Positions 46,094 to 53,182 of a stretch of DNA of 64,000 nucleotides are shown here, one piece after another. Position numbers and translations under genes: made by a program. Origin of the DNA: Pseudomonas fluorescens (lineage in GTDB: Bacteria; Pseudomonadota; Gammaproteobacteria; Pseudomonadales; Pseudomonadaceae). The stretch spans positions 84,076-148,075 of the forward strand of contig NZ_CABVIX010000012.1 in NCBI RefSeq assembly GCF_902498185.1, read 5' to 3'. The notes beneath the pieces are model-generated. The model did not search any database. It was not told where the DNA came from and worked only from the letters and a program-made list of their open reading frames with translations. The first letter of the stretch is position 1, and every line of letters starts with the position of its first letter.

Positions 46094-46681
46094 ATGTTTG
46101 CACGACTCTCCCTCGCCGCTGCCACCCTTGTCCTGGTCAGCGGTTGCAGCACCCCATCGCCGGTTCTTGGTGGCAAGAACATCAGTTATGGCGACAGCAA
46201 GGCCGTGGAACTGGTGACCAACGAGTTCGGCTCCACCGACCTGCAGATGATCGCCGAAAGCATGACCCGCTCGCTGGCCCAGTCCGGCGTCCTGCACGGC
46301 CGTCCGGTGGTGCAGGTCTACGATGTGAAGAACAAGACCAGCGAGTACATCGACACGCGTGAAATCACTACGTCGATCAAGACCCAGTTGATGAAGACTG
46401 GCACCGCCCGCTTTGCCAGCGACAACACCCAGATGCAGAGCCAGGTCGACCAGCTCAAGCTGCAGAACCAATCCGGCCTGTACAAGAAGAGTACCGTCGC
46501 CAAGACCGGCAACATGATCGCCGCCCAGTACCGCCTGGAAGGCTCGATCAGCTCCATCGTCAAGCGCAGCAGCGACTACAAGGATGTGTTCTACAAGTTC
46601 AGCCTGCAGCTGATCGACGTCGAAAGCGGCCTGGCCGAATGGATGGACGAAAAAGAAATCCGCAAGACCACGGAGCGCTGA
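46094..46681 (+). CDS. lpoB: penicillin-binding protein activator LpoB
   Basis: 195 residues with lipobox VLVSGC. The C-terminal domain (SKAVELVTNEFGSTDLQMIAESMTRSL; AQYRLEGSISSIVKR; YKFSLQLIDVESGLAEWMDEKEIRK) is the LpoB fold. The outer-membrane lipoprotein reaches PBP1B in E. coli. In Pseudomonas PBP1b is usually activated by LpoP, so the partner is less certain here. It sits four bases ahead of the next gene. Confidence 0.88.
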   Translation: MFARLSLAAATLVLVSGCSTPSPVLGGKNISYGDSKAVELVTNEFGSTDLQMIAESMTRSLAQSGVLHGRPVVQVYDVKNKTSEYIDTREITTSIKTQLMKTGTARFASDNTQMQSQVDQLKLQNQSGLYKKSTVAKTGNMIAAQYRLEGSISSIVKRSSDYKDVFYKFSLQLIDVESGLAEWMDEKEIRKTTER

Positions 46682-46684
46682 GCG

Positions 46685-47425
46685 ATGCGTGCATGGATGG
46701 GTATCCTGGGCCTGGCCTGCGCCTTTGGTGCGCAGGCGGCTCCAAAAGTCGCAGTCACCGACCTGGCCTACGAGGAGCGGGTCGAGCAGTACATTCACAT
46801 CGTTTCAGCGCAGAGCAATCATCAGGCGAGCCTGTACAGCGCCAGCGGATCGTCCAGCTACCACGAGTTGGAGAGCCGCGACAGCTACATCCAGCAGGCC
46901 GAGCTGCGCAAGTTCAGCGGTGACATCAAGGGCGAGATCCTCAAGTCAGGCATGTTCCAGCTCGTGCAGGGCACGCCTTACACCGCCGCTGCCAGCGAAG
47001 ACGTGCACGACGTGATCAAGCGCATCCAGAACGGCAACTTCCAGGGCGCCGACTACGTGCTGTTCGGCACCTTGTCGGATATCGACTTCCAGCGCGACAT
47101 CACCTCGATCGACAATACCAGCAGCTACTCGGCAATCCTGGGCCTGACCCTGGTGGCTGATTTCAGCCTTATCGACACCCGCACCTTCGAAATCACCTCG
47201 GCCTTCACGGCCATGGGCGAAGGCCAGGACACCAAGCTGGTGAGCAGCCAGGACGTACGCGTGAGCCTCAATCGCCCACGCGTGGTGCGTGAAGTGTCCA
47301 GGGAGCTGGGGCTGGACGTGGCCCGGCAGTTGGGTGAACAACTGGCCGGCGTGACGCCTCCCGGGCAGCGCCCGACCCCGCGCAGTCACTTGCCAGCGGA
47401 TGAGCCTGCGCAGATTTTGCGTTGA
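46685..47425 (+). CDS. exported CsgG/LpoB-like penicillin-binding protein activator paralogue
   Basis: 246 residues. The signal peptide MRAWMGILGLACAFGAQA is cleaved before APKVAV. No lipobox is seen, so it is a soluble periplasmic protein. The body (VAVTDLAYEERVEQYIH; GADYVLFGTLSDIDFQ; LVADFSLIDTRTFEITSAF) follows the CsgG/LpoB-like fold. It starts 3 bp after the lpoB stop and ends before a terminator, closing the four-gene unit. The function is inferred only from fold and operon. Confidence 0.82.
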   Translation: MRAWMGILGLACAFGAQAAPKVAVTDLAYEERVEQYIHIVSAQSNHQASLYSASGSSSYHELESRDSYIQQAELRKFSGDIKGEILKSGMFQLVQGTPYTAAASEDVHDVIKRIQNGNFQGADYVLFGTLSDIDFQRDITSIDNTSSYSAILGLTLVADFSLIDTRTFEITSAFTAMGEGQDTKLVSSQDVRVSLNRPRVVREVSRELGLDVARQLGEQLAGVTPPGQRPTPRSHLPADEPAQILR

Positions 47426-47432
47426 AATGAAA

Positions 47433-47459
47433 ATGCCCGGTCAAGCCGGGTATTTTTTC
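47433..47459 (+). terminator. intrinsic terminator of the envelope-gene unit
   Basis: TGCCCGG, loop TCAAG, CCGGGTA followed by TTTTTT. It starts about ten bp past the stop at 47425. Confidence 0.88.
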
Positions 47460-47517
47460 GTCTGCGTCACGGTGGAAAATGGGCAGGAAGGCCGGAAATG
47501 CCTACAGCTCAGATTGC

Positions 47518-48504
47518 TCACGTATGGCCTCCGACCTGCTTGATCTCGACGAGCTTGTTGTTGATAACGAACGTCGCGCGCTCGCTTTGACTGAGGCGAA
47601 TCTGATAAAGCTTCGTCTGACTGTCCAGCTGTTTGTAATCGGCGCCGCCTGTCAGCATTGCAGCGCTTTTCGGGGAAAGTCCAAAATGGTGGATAGCGTT
47701 TTGAAAGGTGTCGAATTTGACTTGTTCGGTGATCGTCAGTCCTTCTTTGAACCTTGCGCCGGTTTTTGACAAGGTCCAGCCCTGCGATCGACGGCTATCC
47801 CCTGACTCAGATGAAACCAGCGATAGACTACTGCTGCTCGACCACTGGCCACTGCCTCTTGAACCGCTGCTGTGTTCCTGAGCACTGGACACGGAAAGTC
47901 TGGAAACCCCGCCAACGTCGGCCGAACCGCGCCTGGGAGTTGGCGGCACGGTACCTGAATTGCTAGCTCTGGCGCTGGGCTGAATCTGAGGTGCAGAATT
48001 TCGTCGCTTGGACGATGCGGGTTTTGGCATATGGCCGGTTGGATCCGTCTGGTTGATGGGATCGCCCTTTACAAACGCGTAGGTGTTCAGTCCCCCTTCA
48101 CCGAAGGGACTCCAGCTGTCCGGACTTTGGAAGCGCCTGAGCCTGGTGTTGTACGCCCGGTAACCAGCGCCCAGAAAATACAACGCTGTCTGGGCGTCCC
48201 GAACCTCCCCATTGAAGGCAGGCAGATCGCAAAGGTCACTCCGCGCCCGATGATGGCCGTAAGGCTTGTATGTGACATCCTGCCGTTGGTCGTTACGACT
48301 GGCTCGTAGCACGGACTGCTGTGAATCGGTCGCAAGACCCGCCCATTCGGTTTCAGCTCCATCATGGCGCAACTGTGCGATCAGACAGTCGCCAGCGGCA
48401 AACAGCGCGCGCGACGCCTGCCCCAGTACTTCGGTCGCCATACGGTCCGGTGTGTAGAAATACAGACGTCTTGGACGCTTAATAATCAAGTGTTGATGAG
48501 GCAT
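47518..48504 (-). CDS. short RHS-core protein with variable C-terminal tail (1)
   Basis: 328 residues from the ATG at 48502-48504 (MPHQHLIIKRPRRLYFY). The N-terminus RRLYFYTPDRMATEVLGQ and the core FNGEVRDAQTALYFLGAGYRAYN, FQSPDSWSPFGEGGLNTYAFV, DPINQTDPTGH are the RHS-associated core. The many YD repeats of a full Rhs shell are missing. After a Ser-rich linker (about 190-260) the tail ends KLYQIRLSQSERATFVINNK, then LVEIKQVGGHT, which resembles RelE/ParE-like or BECR-fold toxin ends (inference). The ribosome site is weak. It is the only one of the four on the minus strand. Confidence 0.82.
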   Translation of the reverse strand: MPHQHLIIKRPRRLYFYTPDRMATEVLGQASRALFAAGDCLIAQLRHDGAETEWAGLATDSQQSVLRASRNDQRQDVTYKPYGHHRARSDLCDLPAFNGEVRDAQTALYFLGAGYRAYNTRLRRFQSPDSWSPFGEGGLNTYAFVKGDPINQTDPTGHMPKPASSKRRNSAPQIQPSARASNSGTVPPTPRRGSADVGGVSRLSVSSAQEHSSGSRGSGQWSSSSSLSLVSSESGDSRRSQGWTLSKTGARFKEGLTITEQVKFDTFQNAIHHFGLSPKSAAMLTGGADYKQLDSQTKLYQIRLSQSERATFVINNKLVEIKQVGGHT

Positions 48505-48947
48505 GCTCGATGACCATTTAGAGGAAGTTAGCCTAAATTGTCCGGTACCGGTGAGGTTATCTACTCGCAGAAACACCAGGCCCGATTCAGAAAAGCCAAT
48601 TTCCCGAGGACGTCTGGTAAATTCTCACTTGGTCAGATATCAGACCGTATACGAATACATCATCAGTCGAAATTTCAAAGCCCGAAAGGGAGAGCTGACA
48701 GCACCTGAGTACATTCGACAGCAGCTTCAGGTTGCAATGGGTCAGAAAGATGGAGCCGTTGCATTCCCCCGATACCTCGCACCTGAAATCTTTACGAAAG
48801 CTCAAGCCTGCGTCAATCGGCATAAGCGGGGCAGGATATCGCTCTCCGCCTCGCACTTATTTCCACCAGTTGTGCCACTGCGCCGTTGAGTATCACGCTT
48901 TGGCAAAGCGTTGCATATCGCAGCTTTGTCACTGGAGGAACCCATTC
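48505..48947. other. 443-bp region between divergent RHS-core genes
   Basis: It must hold promoters for both neighbours. It is less GC-rich than flanking housekeeping DNA. Overlapping open frames exist on both strands (plus 48503-48889, minus 48587-48856), but neither has a good ribosome site or a recognisable protein. A 7-bp hairpin, ACGCTTT-GGC-AAAGCGT, lies at 48895-48911. Confidence 0.45.
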
Positions 48948-49838
48948 ATGGTTAAAAACACGGATGCTACTCGGCACTTTTATCAGCGCGACCAACTTCA
49001 TACAGCACTGAGCGATGCCAGCAGTCACACCGTCTTTCGCACCTCAGACATGGCCCTGTCTGAATACCATGTCAAGGGCGGCCACACAGCCGCGCGGCTG
49101 CTGGCCGCGGATAAAAATGGCTCAGTCATGAACATGAAAAATAACAGCGAAGCGCTACCGCTGGCGTACTCAATTTATGGCCACCTTGCCGCCGAGCATG
49201 GATCACTGACAATGCTCGCATTCAACGGTGAGCAACGGGACCGAAAAACGGGTTGCTATTTGCTTGGCAACGGATACAGGCCTTATAACCCTAAGCTTAT
49301 GCGCTTCCACTCAGCTGACAGTCTGAGCCCCTTTGGCGCAGGCGGCATGAATGCGTTTGCTTACTGTGCAGGCGATCCTGTGAACCGAACGGATCCTACA
49401 GGCCACATGTACCATCAAGGCACGTCAAGACCATATCCCGGCCTGCAAAATATGGTGAGACTAAAAGATCCAGCAGCGAGCATGAGACCAGTTGTGCTGC
49501 CCCCTCCAAAAGTTCCAAAGCCAATAGCAAGGCCACCCCACAATTGGCGAAAGATCGCTGAAAAAAAAGGGTGGTCTCTGCACGACGACGAAAAACGCAT
49601 GGTCGAAATAGGAAATTTCGTAGCTTCTAGAAAATTAGGCTATGGATATAATGCCGCCGATGAGCTGAAAGCCGAGGTCGCTTATTTCATAAACAAACGA
49701 ATCACGAATCCTGACGAACGCATACCTTCTTATGTTATTTCCAGAAAAGCAAAGGACGCCGCTAAAAAACTAGGACGGTACCTGACAGAAAGCCTTGTAA
49801 TTGAGCACACTGATGAAATCAACCGCATACGAACATAA
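48948..49838 (+). CDS. short RHS-core protein with variable C-terminal tail (2)
   Basis: 296 residues from the ATG at 48948 (MVKNTDATRHFYQRDQLHTAL). GGAGG lies nine bases upstream and decides against the longer in-frame start at 48732. Core motifs are FNGEQRDRKTGCYLLGNGYRPYN, RFHSADSLSPFGAGGMNAFAYC and DPVNRTDPTGH. After a proline-rich linker the tail (about 190-296, RKIAEKKGWSLHDDEKRMVEIG onwards) is lysine-rich, with markedly AT-rich codons. That is a sign of separate origin. The tail's function is not recognised. Confidence 0.85.
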   Translation: MVKNTDATRHFYQRDQLHTALSDASSHTVFRTSDMALSEYHVKGGHTAARLLAADKNGSVMNMKNNSEALPLAYSIYGHLAAEHGSLTMLAFNGEQRDRKTGCYLLGNGYRPYNPKLMRFHSADSLSPFGAGGMNAFAYCAGDPVNRTDPTGHMYHQGTSRPYPGLQNMVRLKDPAASMRPVVLPPPKVPKPIARPPHNWRKIAEKKGWSLHDDEKRMVEIGNFVASRKLGYGYNAADELKAEVAYFINKRITNPDERIPSYVISRKAKDAAKKLGRYLTESLVIEHTDEINRIRT

Positions 49839-49950
49839 TAGCGTCCCAGTCAATTCTAGGCTCTGTACGAGATCCCGAGAAACCCAATCGCCGACCCTCG
49901 ACCGCTGAGATCTTTTAGAGTCCCCGCCATCAACGGAAAGGAATTCTGTG
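49839..49950. other. spacer between RHS gene 2 and the IS5-type remnant
   Basis: It probably includes the left end of the degraded insertion element (GGCTCTGTACGAGATCCCGAG at 49858 onwards looks like an IS end). No inverted-repeat partner is visible in the window. GGAAAGGA at 49935-49942 is the old transposase ribosome site. Confidence 0.4.
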
Positions 49951-50080
49951 ATGGCCAAGCGTTATGGACTCTCTGACGAGGCTTGGGATGTGGTCTCCGA
50001 TCGTTTCATCGAAAACCATGGCAGGGGCGGCCCAGCTTGAGCGTCCGGCTGATGCCCGATGGTAGGCAAAATGTTGGCCG
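49951..50080 (+). pseudogene. IS5-family transposase N-terminal remnant
   Basis: The ATG at 49951 opens MAKRYGLSDEAWDVVSDRF, then IENHGRGGPA and a stop. This is the N-terminus of an IS5-type transposase (MAKRY-LSD-W-V). Near 50030 a one-base shift restores the expected RPSLSVRLMPDG in another frame, and then homology ends. It is a frameshifted and truncated fossil with only about 35 codons left. Confidence 0.7.
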
Positions 50081-50121
50081 TTTCAGATGGAATGAAAATC
50101 GCTGAATGCAGCGGCCGACAT

Positions 50122-50154
50122 GCAACGGAAGTGAGCTTGTCTCACTCCCGTTGC
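50122..50154 (-). other. 14-bp hairpin after the small DUF gene pair
   Basis: GCAACGG-A-AGTGAG (50122-50135), loop CTTGT, CTCACT-C-CCGTTGC (50141-50154). On the plus strand one position is an A/C mismatch. In the minus-strand RNA it becomes a G-U pair, giving a continuous 14-bp stem 15 bases past the stop at 50170. No U-run follows, so it is an mRNA 3' structure rather than a standard terminator. Confidence 0.65.
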
Positions 50155-50169
50155 AGCACGCACAGCAGT

Positions 50170-50421
50170 TCAGTGCGGCTTGGCTTTCCCTCGCTCCATA
50201 TCGTTGATCAGGGCCTTGGCGAAAGCGCTCAAGAGGCGCGCTGCTGTACCGGCCTGGCGGTCGTTCTCCATCTCCGCTTCCTCGGTCAGGTGCTTGATGC
50301 AGCCCAGGAGCACGGACAGCTCCTGGAAGGCATGATCGAAGGCAATGTCCGGCCGGATCTGGAACAACTCCGAGAAGGGTTCGCCACCTGCGGTCGTGGA
50401 CGTTCTGGTTTCATCGCTCAT
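50170..50421 (-). CDS. DUF3077-type small protein
   Basis: 83 residues, acidic and helical, with no signal or membrane span. The stretch FSELFQIRPDIAFDHAFQELSVLLGCIKHL resembles the Pseudomonas DUF3077 wording (F-V/I-RPG...A...LL-C). AGGG lies before the ATG at 50419-50421. It starts 24 bp after the upstream small gene and is probably co-transcribed. The function is unknown. Confidence 0.75.
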   Translation of the reverse strand: MSDETRTSTTAGGEPFSELFQIRPDIAFDHAFQELSVLLGCIKHLTEEAEMENDRQAGTAARLLSAFAKALINDMERGKAKPH

Positions 50422-50445
50422 TTCATCATCCCTTGACCTGTGGGT

Positions 50446-50691
50446 TCAGAGCCGATTCAGCGCATGCTCGACCAGCGCCCTGGCGGTTTCCGCCGAATGC
50501 GACGCATTGGACAACATGCCAATGCCACGCTCGCCCGATTGCGCACGGCAGTGTTCGTCGATGGTCTGCGCGATACCGTGCAGCAGCTCGCTGGCAAGGG
50601 CCAGGGCATCGGGCGGGATCAGGTCGCTGTGGATGGAGAAGTAAGGGTGGGTGATGAGCTTGAAGGGTGGATCGGGGACGATTTTCTTCAT
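50446..50691 (-). CDS. DUF3077/DUF6124-type small protein
   Basis: 81 residues beginning MKKIVPDPPFKLITHPYFSI, then helical (ALALASELLHGIAQTIDEHC, SAETARALVEHALNRL). The MKK-PDPP start is common in small Pseudomonas-only DUF3077/DUF6124 proteins. GGGAG lies eight bases upstream. The ATG also overlaps the TGA of an upstream frame (ATGA). It is preceded by an extensively structured leader. Function unknown. Confidence 0.75.
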   Translation of the reverse strand: MKKIVPDPPFKLITHPYFSIHSDLIPPDALALASELLHGIAQTIDEHCRAQSGERGIGMLSNASHSAETARALVEHALNRL

Positions 50692-50732
50692 TGCGGAGCT
50701 CCCGTATACAAATTGAGAACTGCCTTCCTCCT

Positions 50733-50864
50733 CGTCTCACGGAATTGGGTGGCAGTCGTACGCGGGGTGAGACCCGGGTCATACGGGGAAACCCGGCCAG
50801 GCCGAAACCTGCCCGCGCACGACCGCCATAAAGCGGGGCTACCGTATGGAACCAGGTGTCTCAC
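50733..50864 (-). promoter_or_regulatory. candidate structured leader RNA upstream of the DUF3077/DUF6124 pair
   Basis: Read on the minus strand, 50812-50827 and 50751-50766 form a 16-bp stem with two G-U pairs. On the plus strand the same two positions would be A/C mismatches, so the fold fits only the minus transcript. Inside are a CAGG-UUUCGG-CCUG hairpin and a CCGGGT/ACCCGG hairpin (50791-50796 with 50774-50779). GTGAGAC blocks at 50858-50864 and 50734-50740 can both pair with GTCTCAC at 50767-50773. It lies about 45-170 bases before the gene. No match to a known riboswitch was recognised. Confidence 0.6.
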
Positions 50865-51175
50865 GCCCGATCGCCCAAACAGGCGACTCGACGACCTTAG
50901 CCCTGAGACGTTTCCCAGGCAACATGGAAGCTTCCGAAGAGTGTGTAGGATACTTCCCAAATGGCGTCCGACAGAAGACTAAGGGAGATAGCTTCGGAAA
51001 AGGCCTACATACTTTGCAGATCACGCCCCGCTGCTACCGGTGATTATCTGCGCAGCCAAGCTTCCGTGGATTCGCAGCCACTGGTATTCCTACCCGTTGT
51101 GCCCTTTCCTTGATGAGCCGCACGCTCATGGCAACCGCTGCCCACGGCAGCTCTGCCCCAAGGAGGGACTTGCGT
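50865..51175. other. intergenic region between the structured leader and RHS gene 3
   Basis: It should contain the minus-strand promoter of the leader and the plus-strand promoter of RHS gene 3. It contains an 8-bp inverted repeat, TTCCGAAG (50932-50939) and CTTCGGAA (50992-50999). No gene is supported. Confidence 0.4.
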
Positions 51176-52138
51176 ATGAACAAAACACTGAACACTACCC
51201 TGCAGTTTTACCAGGGCAATGATGTGCACATGGCGCTGAGCGCCGCCACAACCCGCATCATTCTTCGTAATCAAGGTCAGGCACTGGCCGAGCAGCATGG
51301 CGAAGGCGCCCAGCGCCGCATGACGCTCGTGGCGGCAGATTCCCAAGGCTCGGTAGTGGGGGGTCAGGATCAAGAGGCGCGGTCATTCAGGTATACCGCC
51401 TTCGGATTTAGTCCCGAAGAGGACGCGACGATCCTCCTGACAGGCTTCAACGGGGAAATCCGGAACTCGCAAACTGGGTGCTATCTGCTGGGCAATGGTT
51501 ACCGTGCCTTCGATCCTGTAGTGATGCGGTTTCATTCGCCTGATAGCTACAGCCCGTTCGGAAGCGGTGGGATCAACACTTACGGATACTGTGAAGGCAA
51601 TCCTGCAAATCTGAAAGATCCGACGGGACATTCACCTTGGCGGCCGCGGCCTACTCCCGTCAATGACCAAGGCAAATTCGTGCCTGCAAAACTGTCCACG
51701 CGTGTAAACAGCCGATCGCAGAGACAGGTCCAAGTACAGCAAGCAAGTCACAGTAGAAGCCCGAGCGGTTTTCACGGACCTACAAGAGGCATCACACCGT
51801 CAAGCCCCGAAAACGGACAGCAACAGCTCATACCGTTGGATCTTGCGCCAACCCCTCGGTATATCCGACTTAAAACCGAAGTCCGCAGTCATATCGCCAA
51901 CAATCACCACATTGATACTGCGGAGTTCTACACACAGCCATACAGGGACTATAAAAGCTTTCGTCACGCGGCCGCCGAACTAATCATAGAGTCTGAACAA
52001 TCCATGGGTATGGCAAACGCCAAAAAGAGATTCTTTTCAGAGTGGCCTGAAGCAAACGTCGAGAAGGTCCGCCACAAGATCCTCCAAGAAATCCGAAAGA
52101 TTCGCAGCGCTACACTCGCGGAAGGTCCGCACGTTTAA
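51176..52138 (+). CDS. short RHS-core protein with variable C-terminal tail (3)
   Basis: 320 residues from the ATG at 51176 (MNKTLNTTLQFYQGNDVHMAL), with AAGGAGGG upstream. The core has FNGEIRNSQTGCYLLGNGYRAFD, RFHSPDSYSPFGSGGINTYGYC and NPANLKDPTGH. A Ser/Gln-rich linker (about 165-230) leads to a distinct tail (LKTEVRSHIANNHHIDTAEF, FRHAAAELIIESEQSMGMAN) with no recognised fold. No immunity-like gene is evident in the 91 bp before the next RHS gene. Confidence 0.85.
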   Translation: MNKTLNTTLQFYQGNDVHMALSAATTRIILRNQGQALAEQHGEGAQRRMTLVAADSQGSVVGGQDQEARSFRYTAFGFSPEEDATILLTGFNGEIRNSQTGCYLLGNGYRAFDPVVMRFHSPDSYSPFGSGGINTYGYCEGNPANLKDPTGHSPWRPRPTPVNDQGKFVPAKLSTRVNSRSQRQVQVQQASHSRSPSGFHGPTRGITPSSPENGQQQLIPLDLAPTPRYIRLKTEVRSHIANNHHIDTAEFYTQPYRDYKSFRHAAAELIIESEQSMGMANAKKRFFSEWPEANVEKVRHKILQEIRKIRSATLAEGPHV

Positions 52139-52229
52139 AAAGAAAGGCAACCATTTGACTAATCGCTGAACGGCAGACTGCGGCCAAACCAGTGCGCAAA
52201 TTGCCTAGACGCACGGAAGGATTCCAGAC

Positions 52230-53165
52230 ATGAACAAGAGAACAGGCACGACCCTATACTTCTACCAGGACAATCGACTGTATTTCGCGCTGGGGGCATC
52301 CTCACGTCGTGCCCTGTTCCGCATTCAGAATCAGGCATTGGCTGAGCGACAGAGCGAGACAGGAAACGACAGCTCGACGATCCTGGGGGTCGATGCGCAA
52401 GGCTCGGTTGTACAGGTACAAGCAGGGCAGAAAGCGACAACGCTCAGCTATACGGCTTTTGGGTACAGCCCTGCAGCAACATTTGCCAATTCACTTGCAG
52501 GATTTGATGGAGAGCGTCCAGAGCCCATCACTGGGTGCTACCCATTAGGCAACGGCTACCGTTTCTACGCCCCCTCGCTGATGAGATTCTACGCGCCAGA
52601 CAACATGAGTCCCTTTGGCCATGGGGGATATCACAGCTACCTCTATTGCGGCGCAGATCCGGTGAATTTCGTTGATCGAACAGGCCACATGCGTACCTCG
52701 CTTTCGGGACGATTCAACCCTATCACACCTTCAATTTCGGTCCGAAAAACCATTGTCCGTCACAAGCGTACGCTCGAAACTGTCAAGAAGCAGGCAAGCG
52801 AATCTCGCGCTGCAGCAAACGCCGCAACTGAGTTGGCCAGTCAGAATTACGACACCATAATCGTTGCCAATCGACTCGCCACCACCGCAACAATGCCGGC
52901 AGCACAAGCAAGGCACGAAATAACTGCTCGTACTGCGCAGCGTCTTTATGACCAGGCTAGCGACCTCGCCGAATCCTTAGCGGCAGATTGGCACCGTGAT
53001 AACGACAGGGTCCAGCAATTAAGTCAGCAAATCGCAGCGCTTGAACGCTTTCCCGGGGCATCTTTTGCAACCGGCGATCACCCATCCGTCAGTGGTCAGC
53101 ACGAACAAAACCGAATGATCACAATAAGAATGGGTAATATTCCCAAGCTCAACTTACTGCGTTGA
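52230..53165 (+). CDS. short RHS-core protein with variable C-terminal tail (4)
   Basis: 311 residues beginning MNKRTGTTLYFYQDNRLYFAL. The core is more divergent than in its neighbours: FDGERPEPITGCYPLGNGYRF, RFYAPDNMSPFGHGGYHSYLYC, DPVNFVDRTGH. The tail is mostly long alpha-helix of coiled-coil type (TLETVKKQASESRAAANAAT; AQRLYDQASDLAESLAADWH). It ends 17 bp before the convergent efflux gene. The function of the tail is unknown. Confidence 0.83.
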   Translation: MNKRTGTTLYFYQDNRLYFALGASSRRALFRIQNQALAERQSETGNDSSTILGVDAQGSVVQVQAGQKATTLSYTAFGYSPAATFANSLAGFDGERPEPITGCYPLGNGYRFYAPSLMRFYAPDNMSPFGHGGYHSYLYCGADPVNFVDRTGHMRTSLSGRFNPITPSISVRKTIVRHKRTLETVKKQASESRAAANAATELASQNYDTIIVANRLATTATMPAAQARHEITARTAQRLYDQASDLAESLAADWHRDNDRVQQLSQQIAALERFPGASFATGDHPSVSGQHEQNRMITIRMGNIPKLNLLR

Positions 53166-53182
53166 CACTACCTGTAAACGCA

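Noticed and set aside
48503..48889. Open frames on both strands between RHS genes 1 and 2, as possible immunity genes
   Set aside because: No ribosome site, no protein-like pattern, and they overlap each other.
50688..50960. 90-codon minus-strand frame covering the structured leader and ending ATGA at the DUF gene
   Set aside because: The RNA folding explains the conservation-like pattern better. Codon content is Arg/Pro/Gly-rich and no ribosome site was found at its start. It was left open as a possible coupling leader frame but not called.
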